DNA of 64,000 nucleotides, taken from Speluncibacter jeojiensis (lineage in GTDB: Bacteria > Actinomycetota > Actinomycetes > Mycobacteriales > Mycobacteriaceae). Where the stretch lies: positions 248,001-312,000 of the forward strand of contig NZ_JAAIVF010000006.1 of the NCBI RefSeq assembly GCF_029589495.1, read 5' to 3'. Under the pieces are notes generated by a model. It was not told where the DNA came from. It was given only the letters and a program-made list of their open reading frames with translations, and ran no database searches. Positions 9,531 through 17,414 of the stretch are shown here, piece after piece. The first letter of the stretch is position 1, and each line of letters opens with the position of its first letter. The position numbers and the translations under genes were made by a program.

Positions 9531-10000
9531 GGCTCCACCTCCCAGGGTTCGCGGCGCCGCACGCCGAGCGTGAGCCCGTGCAGCCTCTCCACCACGACGC
9601 GCTCGCCGGCCGACAGCGGGGGATCGGCGTCGTAGCCGAACTCGATTCGCGCACGCCACAATCCGCCGGCGGTCTCGATCTGACCCTCCGTGCCGCGCCA
9701 ACTGCGCACCGTGCCGGACGTGCCGATCAGCGATTGGGGGCCGGACCGGACCGGGGCGCGCCGGGCCCGCAGCACCTTCGGTCCGGCGACCGCGGCGAGG
9801 CCGCCGCCGACCACGGCGGCCCCCGCGGCCACCGGGAGCGCGACCGACGGGCCGAACCCGCCGGAGAAGAGCAACAGGGCCGCGCCCGACGCGACGGACA
9901 GCGCGCCGACGGTGCCGGCGATGCCGATCGTCGGCACGTGGGTCTCGACGATGATCAGCAGCAGTCCGACGACGAGCGCCAACACCCCGAACACTGCCAT
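9527..10000 (-). CDS. NfeD-like membrane protein
   Basis: This encodes a 157-residue short-type NfeD protein. About three N-terminal hydrophobic helices are followed by a C-terminal OB-fold domain starting near [14 protein letters not shown] and ending [21 protein letters not shown]. The Gly in the IGTSGTV turn is typical. It lacks the ClpP-like protease domain of long NfeD proteins. It is the first gene of a two-gene operon with the SPFH protein and probably stabilises that oligomer. Confidence 0.85.
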   Translation of the reverse strand: MAVFGVLALVVGLLLIIVETHVPTIGIAGTVGALSVASGAALLLFSGGFGPSVALPVAAGAAVVGGGLAAVAGPKVLRARRAPVRSGPQSLIGTSGTVRSWRGTEGQIETAGGLWRARIEFGYDADPPLSAGERVVVERLHGLTLGVRRREPWEVEP

Positions 10001-10126
10001 CTCGCGCCACCAGCCATCACCGCGAAAACCTTCACCTCAACGGTAGGCGTGTCGGGTCGGGGCTGCCACGGGTCGGTCGGGTCCGCGACCGGCCCGATAC
10101 GGCGCCGGCGGGTGTCTCGCGGGGGA

Positions 10127-10714
10127 TCAGCGGTGCTGGTGCTCGCGCAGCGTCGCGCTGACCCCGGCGATGAACAGGCCCAGGCCGAACTCGAATCGGG
10201 AGGCGGCGTCGGGGCTCTCGAACAGCGGCGACGCGTCGTCGGTCAGTGCGCCGTGCGAGTCCATCTGGATGCGGGACTGCTCGTCCATCGAGTGACCGAG
10301 GATGTAGTAGAGGATCGTGTCGGCGGCCAGGTCGGCCTCGGCGCCGGCGAGCCCGGCGTCGGTCCCCGCCCGGGCCAGGGCCTCGCGCGCTCCGCTGGTT
10401 GTCAGCCGGGATGCGTAGGCGGCGGCGACCAGTTCTGCGCCGTCGCGGTGGGAGAGCAGCGCGTCGCGCATGCGGGTGGACAGCGTCCGGAACCTGTCGG
10501 CCCAGTCGGCGGCGTCGACCGGTGCGTCCATCGGTCGCAGGATCTCGTCGGCGACCGCCCCGAGCAGCGACTGTTTGTTGGGGAAATGCCAGTACAGCGC
10601 GCCCGGTTGCACGCCCAGCGAGGTGGCCAGGCGCCGCATCGTCAGGTCGGCGAGGCCGTACTCGTCGAGGATCGCGATGGCGCCGGCCAGGACGTCTGCG
10701 CGTCGCAACTGCAC
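10127..10714 (-). CDS. bioQ: TetR-family biotin regulator BioQ
   Basis: This encodes a 195-residue TetR regulator. The HTH region is LTMRRLATSLGVQPGALYWHFPNKQSLL near residues 22-50, and the C-terminal domain is helical. It is divergent from bioB, the arrangement known for BioQ in mycobacteria, and TGAAC-N3-GTTCA palindromes lie in front of both bioB and bioF in this window. The start is GTG 10714, preceded by AAAGGAG; a longer in-frame reading back to 10837 runs only through a repeat-rich leader and is rejected. BioQ is expected to repress biotin synthesis genes. Confidence 0.88.
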   Translation of the reverse strand: MQLRRADVLAGAIAILDEYGLADLTMRRLATSLGVQPGALYWHFPNKQSLLGAVADEILRPMDAPVDAADWADRFRTLSTRMRDALLSHRDGAELVAAAYASRLTTSGAREALARAGTDAGLAGAEADLAADTILYYILGHSMDEQSRIQMDSHGALTDDASPLFESPDAASRFEFGLGLFIAGVSATLREHQHR

Positions 10715-10733
10715 GGTGGGCTCCTTTGCCGGG

Positions 10734-10784
10734 CGAAGAACATGGGTGACGAAGAACGACGAAGAACATTGTGTGACGAAGAAC
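10734..10784 (-). repeat. four direct repeats in the bioQ leader
   Basis: CGAAGAAC (GTTCTTCG on the bioQ strand) occurs at 10734-10741, 10750-10757, 10760-10767 and 10777-10784, with start spacings of 16, 10 and 17 bases. Two of the intervals share flanking bases, so the unit is about 16 bases with one shortened copy. The repeats lie between the bioQ ribosome-binding site and the BioQ boxes. Their role is unknown. Confidence 0.75.
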
Positions 10785-10845
10785 GTCGGTCCAACCAGCT
10801 TCTCAGCTCGCCGGTGTTGACAGCGAATTCGTCCCAACCCTAACC

Positions 10846-10858
10846 TGAACGCCGTTCA
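10846..10858. promoter_or_regulatory. BioQ operator 1 in the bioQ-bioB intergenic region
   Basis: TGAACGCCGTTCA is a perfect TGAAC-N3-GTTCA palindrome. Its centre (10852) lies 16 bases from that of the second box (10868), so two dimers would bind on roughly similar faces one and a half turns apart. The position between divergent genes suggests control of both bioQ and bioB. Confidence 0.82.
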
Positions 10859-10859
10859 A

Positions 10860-10876
10860 CTTGGACGGTGTTCAAG
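10860..10876. promoter_or_regulatory. BioQ operator 2 in the bioQ-bioB intergenic region
   Basis: CTTGGACGGTGTTCAAG differs at one base from the perfect 17-mer in front of bioF (789-805). The left half-site has GGAC in place of GAAC, which should make it a weaker site than operator 1. Confidence 0.78.
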
Positions 10877-10911
10877 TCGAGAGTTGTCGGCATCGACCCG
10901 GACCTCGCATG

Positions 10912-10961
10912 CCGCGCATGCACCTCGCAGCCCCCGGGTGTCGTGCGAGGTGCATGCGCGG
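10912..10961 (+). repeat. perfect 18-bp inverted repeat in the bioB leader
   Basis: CCGCGCATGCACCTCGCA (10912-10929) is exactly reverse-complementary to TGCGAGGTGCATGCGCGG (10944-10961), with a 14-base loop. ACCTCGCA occurs once more at 10902-10909. The element lies between the BioQ boxes and the bioB start, so it would be transcribed into the 5' leader. No T-tract follows, so it is not a standard terminator. Confidence 0.9.
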
Positions 10962-11043
10962 TGTGTGACGTCGGAAGATGCCGTACGGCACAGGGCGCCG
11001 CACCCGTGCCCCCCAGCCACAGTTCAGCCCCCAAGGAGCAGCA

Positions 11044-12057
11044 GTGACCCAGACCGCCGTCAGCACCGACATCCTCGCGACCGCGCGCGAACAGGTCCTC
11101 GAGCGCGGCGAGGCGCTGATCCAGGACCAGATCCTCCAGGTTCTGCAACTGCCCGACGACCGGCTCGAGGAACTGCTCGCGCTCGCGCACGACGTCCGCA
11201 TGAAGTGGTGCGGCCCCGAGGTCGAGGTCGAGGGCATCATCTCCCTCAAGACGGGCGGCTGCCCGGAGGACTGTCACTTCTGCTCGCAGTCCGGGCTGTT
11301 CGAGTCGCCGGTCCGCTCCGCCTGGCTGGACATCCCGAGCCTGGTCGAGGCTGCCAAGCAGACCGCCAAGACCGGCGCCACCGAGTTCTGCATCGTCGCC
11401 GCCGTGCGCGGACCCGACGCCCGGCTGATGGCGCAGGTCGCCGCAGGGATCGAGGCCATCCGCAACGAGGTCGACATCCAGGTCGCGTGCTCGCTGGGCA
11501 TGCTCACCCAGGAGCAGGTCGACCAGCTCGCCGCGATGGGCGTGCACCGGTACAACCACAACCTCGAGACCTCCCGCTCGCACTTCCCGAATGTGGTGAC
11601 CACCCACACCTGGGAGGAGCGCTGGGGCACGCTGAAGATGGTCCGCGAGGCGGGGATGGAGGTGTGCTGCGGCGGCATCCTCGGCATGGGCGAGACGCTC
11701 GAGCAGCGCGCCGAGTTCGCCGCGAACCTCGCCGAACTCGAGCCCGACGAGGTGCCGCTGAACTTCCTCAACCCTCGCCCGGGCACGCCGTTCGGCGACC
11801 TCGAGGTGCTGCCGGCGAGCGAGGCGCTCAAGGCGGTCGCCGCGTTCCGCCTGGCGCTGCCGCGCACGATCCTGCGCTTCGCGGGCGGCCGCGAGATCAC
11901 CCTCGGCGACCTCGGCGCCAAGCAGGGCATCCTCGGCGGCATCAACGCGGTCATCGTCGGCAACTACCTGACCACGCTCGGCCGCCCCGCCGAGACCGAC
12001 CTGGACCTGCTCGGCGAGCTCGAGATGCCGATCAAGGCCCTGAACTCCACCCTGTGA
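11044..12057 (+). CDS. bioB: biotin synthase
   Basis: BioB is a radical SAM enzyme that inserts sulfur into dethiobiotin. The radical SAM cluster ligands are in [10 protein letters not shown] (Cys 73, 77 and 80), and the sulfur-donor [2Fe-2S] region includes AACSLGML-like [17 protein letters not shown] and the Arg in ILRFAGGRE. The 337-residue length is normal. GTG 11044 follows AAGGAG at 11033-11038. The stop overlaps the start of bsaP. The BioQ boxes and an 18-bp inverted repeat precede it. Confidence 0.96.
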   Translation: MTQTAVSTDILATAREQVLERGEALIQDQILQVLQLPDDRLEELLALAHDVRMKWCGPEVEVEGIISLKTGGCPEDCHFCSQSGLFESPVRSAWLDIPSLVEAAKQTAKTGATEFCIVAAVRGPDARLMAQVAAGIEAIRNEVDIQVACSLGMLTQEQVDQLAAMGVHRYNHNLETSRSHFPNVVTTHTWEERWGTLKMVREAGMEVCCGGILGMGETLEQRAEFAANLAELEPDEVPLNFLNPRPGTPFGDLEVLPASEALKAVAAFRLALPRTILRFAGGREITLGDLGAKQGILGGINAVIVGNYLTTLGRPAETDLDLLGELEMPIKALNSTL

Positions 12058-12335
12058 TGCGCGAGGCAGCCGTGGACCAGGCCATGGAACTGGCCGTCCG
12101 CACCGGTGGGCCGCTCTCGGAAGAGAACGTGCGGTTCAACGTGTACACGGGCATCGAGCTCGATGCCGGCGCCTCGGGCCGGTTGTCGCCGACCTCCGCG
12201 CAGCTCGGTCTCGAGCCGCCGCGCTACTGCGGACAGTGCGGGCGCCGGATGATCGTGCAGGTGGTGCCGGACGGCTGGTGGGCCAAGTGCTCCCGGCACG
12301 GTGTCGTCGACTCGGTGCTGCTCGGTCGTCGGTGA
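12057..12335 (+). CDS. bsaP: biotin synthase auxiliary protein
   Basis: This encodes a 92-residue protein immediately downstream of bioB, with overlapping TGATG. The N-terminal part contains [20 protein letters not shown], and the C-terminal part has a Cys cluster YCGQCGRRM...WWAKCSRHG able to bind metal or an iron-sulfur cluster. This matches the position and Cys pattern I recall for mycobacterial BsaP (Rv1590 type), reported as required for BioB activity. A GTG at 12072 is a shorter alternative start. The assignment rests on context and the Cys motif. Confidence 0.82.
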   Translation: MREAAVDQAMELAVRTGGPLSEENVRFNVYTGIELDAGASGRLSPTSAQLGLEPPRYCGQCGRRMIVQVVPDGWWAKCSRHGVVDSVLLGRR

Positions 12336-12444
12336 GCAGGCCGTCACTGTTCGTGTCGATCGGCCGGCGCCCCGTGGGTCGTCGTGGTGCTTCGTCTCTG
12401 TGTCGCGGATCGGCGTACCCGCGCAGGCTCTAGTGTGTATCGAC

Positions 12445-13158
12445 GTGACAGGTGAGATCGAGAAGGGGCCCCGGCGCGTGTTGCGGATCGTGCGCGCGCC
12501 CGCGCTCATCGGCATCGGATCGGCGCTGGCCGGCGCCCTGCTCGGCGTGGTGTGGGGGCTGCTCGCGCCGCCCGAGCACGTGCTGATCGGGCACGACGGC
12601 GCGATCTCGCTGATGAACGAGAGCACCCACCGGTTCGACGCGATCGGGATGTTCGCGTTCATGTCGCTCGCGCTCGGCGTGTTGTGCGGCGCGGTCGCCT
12701 GGCTGTGGCGCAGCGCGCGCGGCCCGCTCATGGTGGTCGGGCTGGTGCTCGGCTGTCTGCTCGGTGCCTGGCTGGCCGAGGAGGTGGGCGTCTCGCTCGC
12801 CACACATCGGTTCCCGGTGGGCGGCGACTTCGATCTGGGCCAGGTCGTCGCGATCCCGCCGTCGCTGCGGCTGAGCGAGATCCGCGTGGTCGGACCGGAC
12901 TGGCTGAGCCCGCTGCTGACCTGGTGCGGCGGGTGGGTCGCGCTGATCGGTCAGGCGCTGGGCGCGGGGGTGGTCGTGCTGCTCGCCGCCGTGCTCAGCC
13001 CGTGGGACGGGCTCGGCGCAGGCGATCAGGAGTACCGGGCCCCGGCAGGTCCCGACTCGGCAGGTCCCGCCTCGGGCGGCTCCGGTATCGACGGCCCCGG
13101 CCCGGACTCAGGCGGGCGGCCGCAGGGCGGCGAACTCGTCGGTCACCCGCAGCCGTGA
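12445..13158 (+). CDS. DUF2567 membrane protein
   Basis: This is a 237-residue membrane protein of unknown function with about four hydrophobic helices (ALIGIGSALAGALLGVVWGLL near the N-terminus, then three more). A periplasmic-like stretch lies between helices, and the tail is Gly/Pro/Ser-rich. It follows bioB-bsaP as in mycobacteria (Rv1591 position). GTG 12445 is preferred because TAGTGT (12431-12436) lies 8 bases upstream, indicating a leaderless start. Its last 51 bases overlap the convergent nrtR gene. Confidence 0.8.
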   Translation: MTGEIEKGPRRVLRIVRAPALIGIGSALAGALLGVVWGLLAPPEHVLIGHDGAISLMNESTHRFDAIGMFAFMSLALGVLCGAVAWLWRSARGPLMVVGLVLGCLLGAWLAEEVGVSLATHRFPVGGDFDLGQVVAIPPSLRLSEIRVVGPDWLSPLLTWCGGWVALIGQALGAGVVVLLAAVLSPWDGLGAGDQEYRAPAGPDSAGPASGGSGIDGPGPDSGGRPQGGELVGHPQP

Positions 13159-13785
13159 CTCGGTGAACCGGTAGAGCGCGGCCGGACGGCCGCCGCTGCG
13201 ACCTGACGGTGCGGTCGTGCCGGTCGGGGTGATCACCTTGCGCCGGCCCAGCACGCGCTGCAGGTTCGTCGCGTCCACGCTGTGTCCCAGTGCGGCGCAG
13301 TACAACTCGCGCAAGGTGGACATGGAGAACTCGTCCGGCGCCAGCGCGAACGCGATGTTGGTGTACGACAGCTTCGCCGCCAGCCGGGTGCGGGCGTGGG
13401 CGACCACTGTGGCGTGGTCGAAGGACATCGCCGGCAGCGCGGCGACCGGATGCCAGGCGGTGTCCGGTGGCAGGTGCGGGTCCGAGGTGCAGGGGACCAG
13501 TCCGAGGAACGTCGACGCGATGGTGCGCGGGCCGGGGATGCGGTGCGGGTCGGAGAACACCGACAGCTGCTCGAGGTGGGTGATCTCGCGGACGTCGACC
13601 TTCTCGGCGAGCTGACGGCGCGCGGAGGTGGGCAGGTCCTCCTCGTCGCCGAGTTGCCCGCCGGGCAGGGACCAGGTCCCGAGCTCGGGTTCCATCGCCC
13701 GCTGCCACAGCAGCACGCACAGCTCCCCGTCGCGAACCTGGAACACCGCGACGAGCACTTCGTGGCGGGTGTTACCATGTCTCAT
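13108..13785 (-). CDS. nrtR: Nudix-related transcriptional regulator of NAD synthesis
   Basis: This encodes a 225-residue protein with an N-terminal Nudix-like domain ([27 protein letters not shown]) and a C-terminal winged helix ([25 protein letters not shown]...[15 protein letters not shown]), the NrtR architecture. It is divergent from nadABC, its expected target; ADP-ribose is the usual effector of the family. The ATG at 13785 is preceded by TATAAT with a 7-base gap, inside the palindrome shared with nadA, so it is probably leaderless and autoregulated. The 3' end overlaps the DUF2567 gene by 51 bases. Confidence 0.92.
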   Translation of the reverse strand: MRHGNTRHEVLVAVFQVRDGELCVLLWQRAMEPELGTWSLPGGQLGDEEDLPTSARRQLAEKVDVREITHLEQLSVFSDPHRIPGPRTIASTFLGLVPCTSDPHLPPDTAWHPVAALPAMSFDHATVVAHARTRLAAKLSYTNIAFALAPDEFSMSTLRELYCAALGHSVDATNLQRVLGRRKVITPTGTTAPSGRSGGRPAALYRFTESRLRVTDEFAALRPPA

Positions 13786-13808
13786 GTTTTCGATTATAAG
13801 TCGAAAAC
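13786..13808. promoter_or_regulatory. NrtR operator and overlapping divergent promoters
   Basis: The arms GTTTTCGA (13786-13793) and TCGAAAAC (13801-13808) form a perfect inverted repeat around a 7-base AT-rich spacer. On the minus strand the spacer and left arm contain TATAAT (13798-13793), 7 bases before the nrtR ATG. On the plus strand TATAAG (13795-13800) is a plausible -10 for nadA. Repressor binding would therefore block both genes. Confidence 0.85.
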
Positions 13809-13827
13809 TCGAACGAGGAGAACTGTC

Positions 13828-14868
13828 ATGGCGAGTCCGCAGATGACGATGTCCGAGCTGCACCAGCAGATCCAGGACGGGGAGGGCGGATACTCCGGTG
13901 TCGCCGGCACTCCCGAGTGGGCCGAGGAGGTCCGTCGGCTCGCCGACGAACGCGGCGCCACGCTACTCGCGCACAACTATCAGCTGCCGGAGATCCAGGA
14001 CGTGGCCGACCACGTCGGCGACTCCCTGGCGCTCTCGCGGATCGCCGCCGAGGCCCCGGAGGACACCATCGTGTTCTGCGGCGTGCACTTCATGGCCGAG
14101 ACCGCGAAGATCCTCAGCCCGGACAAGACCGTGCTGATCCCGGATCAGCGGGCCGGGTGCTCGCTCGCCGACTCGATCACCGCGGACGACCTGCGGGCGT
14201 GGAAGGACGAGTTCCCGGACGCCGTCGTCGTGTCCTATGTGAACACCACCGCGGAGGTCAAGGGCCTCACCGACATCTGCTGCACGTCGTCGAACGCGGT
14301 CGACGTGGTCGCGTCGATCGACCCGGACCGCGAGGTGCTGTTCCTGCCCGACCAGTTCCTCGGCGCCCACGTCAAGCGGGTCACCGGCCGCGAGAACATG
14401 CACATCTGGGCCGGTGAGTGCCACGTGCACGCGGGCATCAACGGAGACGAGCTGACGGCCCGGGCCAAGGCCCACCCCGACGCGGACCTGTTCGTGCACC
14501 CCGAGTGCGGCTGCGCGACCTCGGCGCTCTACCTCGCCGGTGAGGGCTTTGTGCCCGAGGACAAGGTCAAGATCCTGTCCACCGGCGGCATGATCGAGGC
14601 GGCCAAGTCGACCGGCGCACGCCAGGTGCTCGTCGCCACCGAGGTCGGCATGCTGCACCAGCTGCGCAACGCCGCCCCGGGCATCGACTTCCAGGCGGTC
14701 AACGACCGCGCGTCCTGCCCCTACATGAAGATGATCACCCCGGCCGCGCTGCTGCGCTGCCTGATCGAGGGCAAGGACGAGGTCGATGTCGCACCCGACG
14801 TCGCCGAGCGGGCGCGCCGGTCGGTGCAGCGGATGATCGAGATCGGTAACCCGGGCGGCGGCGAGTAA
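13828..14868 (+). CDS. nadA: quinolinate synthase A
   Basis: NadA condenses iminoaspartate with dihydroxyacetone phosphate to quinolinate using a [4Fe-4S] cluster. Cluster ligand candidates are in [17 protein letters not shown] and [10 protein letters not shown], with CPYMKM near the C-terminus. The 346-residue length suits the family. Start ATG 13828 follows GAGGAG at 13815-13820. It is the first gene of nadABC, downstream of the NrtR box. Confidence 0.95.
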   Translation: MASPQMTMSELHQQIQDGEGGYSGVAGTPEWAEEVRRLADERGATLLAHNYQLPEIQDVADHVGDSLALSRIAAEAPEDTIVFCGVHFMAETAKILSPDKTVLIPDQRAGCSLADSITADDLRAWKDEFPDAVVVSYVNTTAEVKGLTDICCTSSNAVDVVASIDPDREVLFLPDQFLGAHVKRVTGRENMHIWAGECHVHAGINGDELTARAKAHPDADLFVHPECGCATSALYLAGEGFVPEDKVKILSTGGMIEAAKSTGARQVLVATEVGMLHQLRNAAPGIDFQAVNDRASCPYMKMITPAALLRCLIEGKDEVDVAPDVAERARRSVQRMIEIGNPGGGE

Positions 14869-16466
14869 TGACGCGCGGCGCCGCGTACCGGACCGCCTCG
14901 CCGGCGGCGGTGGCGTGGGAAGCGCGGGCGGACCTGGTGGTGGTCGGCGGCGGCGTGGCCGGGCTGACCGCTGCGCGGGCGGCGTCGCTGCGCGGTCTGA
15001 GTGTGCTCACCGTCAGCAAGGGCGGCCCGACCGACACCGCCACGCAGTACGCGCAGGGCGGCATCGCCGTCGTCGGTGACCTGCAGGCGGACTCGGTCGA
15101 CTCGCACGTCGAGGACACCTGTGTGGCCGGGGCCGGGCTGTGCGACGAGACGGCGGTGCGCTCGATCGTCGCCGGCGGACGCGAGGCGGTGTCGGCGCTG
15201 GTCGACCTCGGCGCGGTGTTCGACCGTGGACGGGACGGCCGGGTCGAACGCACCCGCGAGGGCGGACACAGCACCCGCCGGATCATCCACGCCGGCGGCG
15301 ACGCGACCGGCGCCGAGGTTCAGCGCGCGCTCGGCGCGGCCGGCCTGCCGGTGCTGTTCGGTGCCGCTGCGGCCCGCATCGTCACCGACCGCAACGGTGT
15401 GTCCGGGCTGATCGTGCTGTCCGACAAGGGCTTCGGAGTCATCCACACCCCGGCCGTGCTGCTGGCGACCGGCGGGATGGGTCAGCTGTACTCGTGCAGC
15501 ACCAATCCGTCCGGGGCGACCGCCGACGGCGTCGCGCTGGCCCTCGACGCCGGGGCCGCGGTGGCCGATCTCGAGTTCGTCCAGTTCCACCCGACCGTGC
15601 TGTTCGCGCCGGGCGGGGTAGGCCGACGCCCGCTGGTCAGCGAGGCGGTCCGCGGCGAGGGTGCCCGGCTGGTCGACTCCGCGGGCCGGTCGGTCACCGA
15701 GGGTGTACACCCGCGCGGCGACCTCGCCCCGCGGGACGTGGTCTCGCGCGCCATCGCGGCGCGCATGACCGAACTCGGCACCGACCACGTCCACCTCGAT
15801 GCGCGCGGGCTGGACGGATTCGCGCGGCGGTTCCCGACCGTGACCGCCTCCTGCCTGGCCGCAGGGATCGACCCCGCGACGCAGTTGATCCCGGTGGCGC
15901 CGGCCGCGCACTACGCCTGCGGCGGCGTCGTGACCGACACCTCCGGACGCACGGGGGTGCCCGGTCTGTTCGCGGCCGGTGAGGTAGCCCGGACCGGACT
16001 GCACGGCGCAAACCGCTTGGCCTCCAACAGTTTGCTCGAAGGGCTGGTCGTCGGGGAACGCGCTGGGATCGCGGCGGCCGAGCGGGCGGACCTGCGGGTC
16101 GAGGTGACCGACGTGCGCCCGTGGCCGGTGGCCCGCGTGGACCGCGCGGCGGTGCAGCGGCTGATGGCCGCCCACGCGTCGGTCGTGCGCGACGGCGACG
16201 GTCTCGACCGGGCCGCAGCGGAACTGGCGCAGACGCTGGCGACCGGACCGCACCACATGCCGACCGACGTCGCAGGACTCGAGGACGCCGCGCTGACCGT
16301 GGCCGCGTCGGCCCTGCTGTTGGCGGCGCGGGTGCGCACCGAGAGTCGCGGCTGCCACACCCGCAGCGATCATCCCGGGTCCCGCGAGTCGTGGCGGCAC
16401 AGCATCGAGGTGCGGCGCGACGAGACCGGCGCACTGGTCCTCCCCGAACTGACAGGAGCACGTTGA
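14868..16466 (+). CDS. nadB: L-aspartate oxidase
   Basis: NadB is the FAD enzyme that oxidises aspartate to iminoaspartate for NadA. Visible features are the FAD fold VVVGGGVAGLTAARAA, the family segment SKGGPTDTATQYAQGGIAV, the active-site region FVQFHPTVL and the C-terminal Arg-rich ESRGCHTRSDHP. The 532-residue length is normal. The start ATG overlaps the nadA stop (TAATG), and the stop overlaps the nadC start. Confidence 0.95.
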   Translation: MTRGAAYRTASPAAVAWEARADLVVVGGGVAGLTAARAASLRGLSVLTVSKGGPTDTATQYAQGGIAVVGDLQADSVDSHVEDTCVAGAGLCDETAVRSIVAGGREAVSALVDLGAVFDRGRDGRVERTREGGHSTRRIIHAGGDATGAEVQRALGAAGLPVLFGAAAARIVTDRNGVSGLIVLSDKGFGVIHTPAVLLATGGMGQLYSCSTNPSGATADGVALALDAGAAVADLEFVQFHPTVLFAPGGVGRRPLVSEAVRGEGARLVDSAGRSVTEGVHPRGDLAPRDVVSRAIAARMTELGTDHVHLDARGLDGFARRFPTVTASCLAAGIDPATQLIPVAPAAHYACGGVVTDTSGRTGVPGLFAAGEVARTGLHGANRLASNSLLEGLVVGERAGIAAAERADLRVEVTDVRPWPVARVDRAAVQRLMAAHASVVRDGDGLDRAAAELAQTLATGPHHMPTDVAGLEDAALTVAASALLLAARVRTESRGCHTRSDHPGSRESWRHSIEVRRDETGALVLPELTGAR

Positions 16467-17338
16467 TGAGCAGCCAGACGAACTGGCCCGAGGCACTCGA
16501 CCGCGACGAGGTGCATGCGCTGGTGCGGCTCGCACTCGACGAGGACCTGCGGTATGGCCCGGATGTCACCTCGAACGCCACCGTGCCCGAGGGTGCGTCC
16601 GCGAAGGCCGTGATGGCCACGCGTGCACCGGGTGTCGTCGCGGGCCTCGATGTCGGTCTGCTGGTGCTCGACGAGGTGATCGGCGCCGGCGGCTACGAGG
16701 TGCTCGAGCGGGTCGCCGACGGCACGGTGCTCGCACCCGGAGACGTCGCGCTGTCGGTGCTGGCGCCGACCCGCGGGCTGCTCACCGCCGAGCGCACCAT
16801 GCTCAACCTCGTCTGCCACCTGTCCGGCATCGCGACCGCGACCCATCGGTGGGTCGCGGCCGTCGCCGGAACCGACTGCCGCATCCGCGACAGCCGCAAG
16901 ACGCTGCCCGGCATGCGCGGGCTGCAGAAGTATGCGGTCCGTGTCGGGGGCGGCGTGAACCACCGGATGGGACTCGGCGACGAGGCGCTGATCAAGGACA
17001 ACCACGTCGCCGCCGCCGGCTCGGTGGTCGCGGCGCTGCGGGCGGTCCGGGCGGTCGCGCCGCAGGTCGCCTGCGAGGTCGAGGTCGACAGCCTCGAGCA
17101 GCTCGACGAGGTGCTCGCCGAGCGCGCGGAAACCGTTCTGCTGGACAACTTCCCGGTGTGGCAGACGCAGGTCGCCGTGCAGCGCCGCAACAAGGTGTCG
17201 CCGCAGACGAAGCTGGAGTCCTCCGGTGGCCTGACGCTCGACATGGCGGCGGACTACGCCCGCACCGGCGTCGACTATCTCGCGGTCGGGGCCCTGACGC
17301 ATTCGGCCACCGTGCTGGACCTCGGCCTGGACATGTAG
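16466..17338 (+). CDS. nadC: nicotinate-nucleotide pyrophosphorylase (quinolinate phosphoribosyltransferase)
   Basis: NadC makes nicotinate mononucleotide from quinolinate and PRPP. Typical motifs are RDSRKTLPGMRGLQKYAV, GGGVNHRMGLGDEALIKDNH and EVEVDSLEQ. It has 290 residues. It starts within the nadB stop (TGATG). Its last codons and stop TAG lie inside the first copy of a 14-base tandem repeat. Confidence 0.95.
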   Translation: MSSQTNWPEALDRDEVHALVRLALDEDLRYGPDVTSNATVPEGASAKAVMATRAPGVVAGLDVGLLVLDEVIGAGGYEVLERVADGTVLAPGDVALSVLAPTRGLLTAERTMLNLVCHLSGIATATHRWVAAVAGTDCRIRDSRKTLPGMRGLQKYAVRVGGGVNHRMGLGDEALIKDNHVAAAGSVVAALRAVRAVAPQVACEVEVDSLEQLDEVLAERAETVLLDNFPVWQTQVAVQRRNKVSPQTKLESSGGLTLDMAADYARTGVDYLAVGALTHSATVLDLGLDM

Positions 17339-17370
17339 ACCCGGACATGTAGACCCGGACATGTAGACCC
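17329..17370 (+). repeat. three exact 14-bp tandem repeats over the nadC stop codon
   Basis: GGACATGTAGACCC is repeated three times without interruption (17329-17342, 17343-17356, 17357-17370). The first copy encodes the last residues of NadC and its TAG stop. Each unit contains the palindrome ACATGT and a TAG in the same phase of the unit. Three copies of 42 bases in total look like a recent slippage expansion. Confidence 0.95.
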
Positions 17371-17372
17371 GG

Positions 17373-17403
17373 GGTGGAGCCGGGGCCACGCGCCGGCTCC
17401 ACC
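17373..17403. terminator. bidirectional hairpin between nadC and the SDR gene
   Basis: GGTGGAGCCGG (17373-17383) pairs perfectly with CCGGCTCCACC (17393-17403) around a 9-base loop. It lies between two convergent genes, the usual place for a bidirectional terminator. There is no T-tract, which is common in actinobacteria. Confidence 0.7.
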
Positions 17404-17414
17404 GGAGGATCGGC

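Noticed and set aside
10715-10837. N-terminal extension of BioQ
   Set aside because: The extra 41 residues come from the CGAAGAAC repeats and lack homologous character; the GTG at 10714 has a good AAAGGAG.
17329-17370. Tandem 14-bp units as a CRISPR array
   Set aside because: The units are directly adjacent with no spacers and are only 14 bases long, and no cas gene is present.
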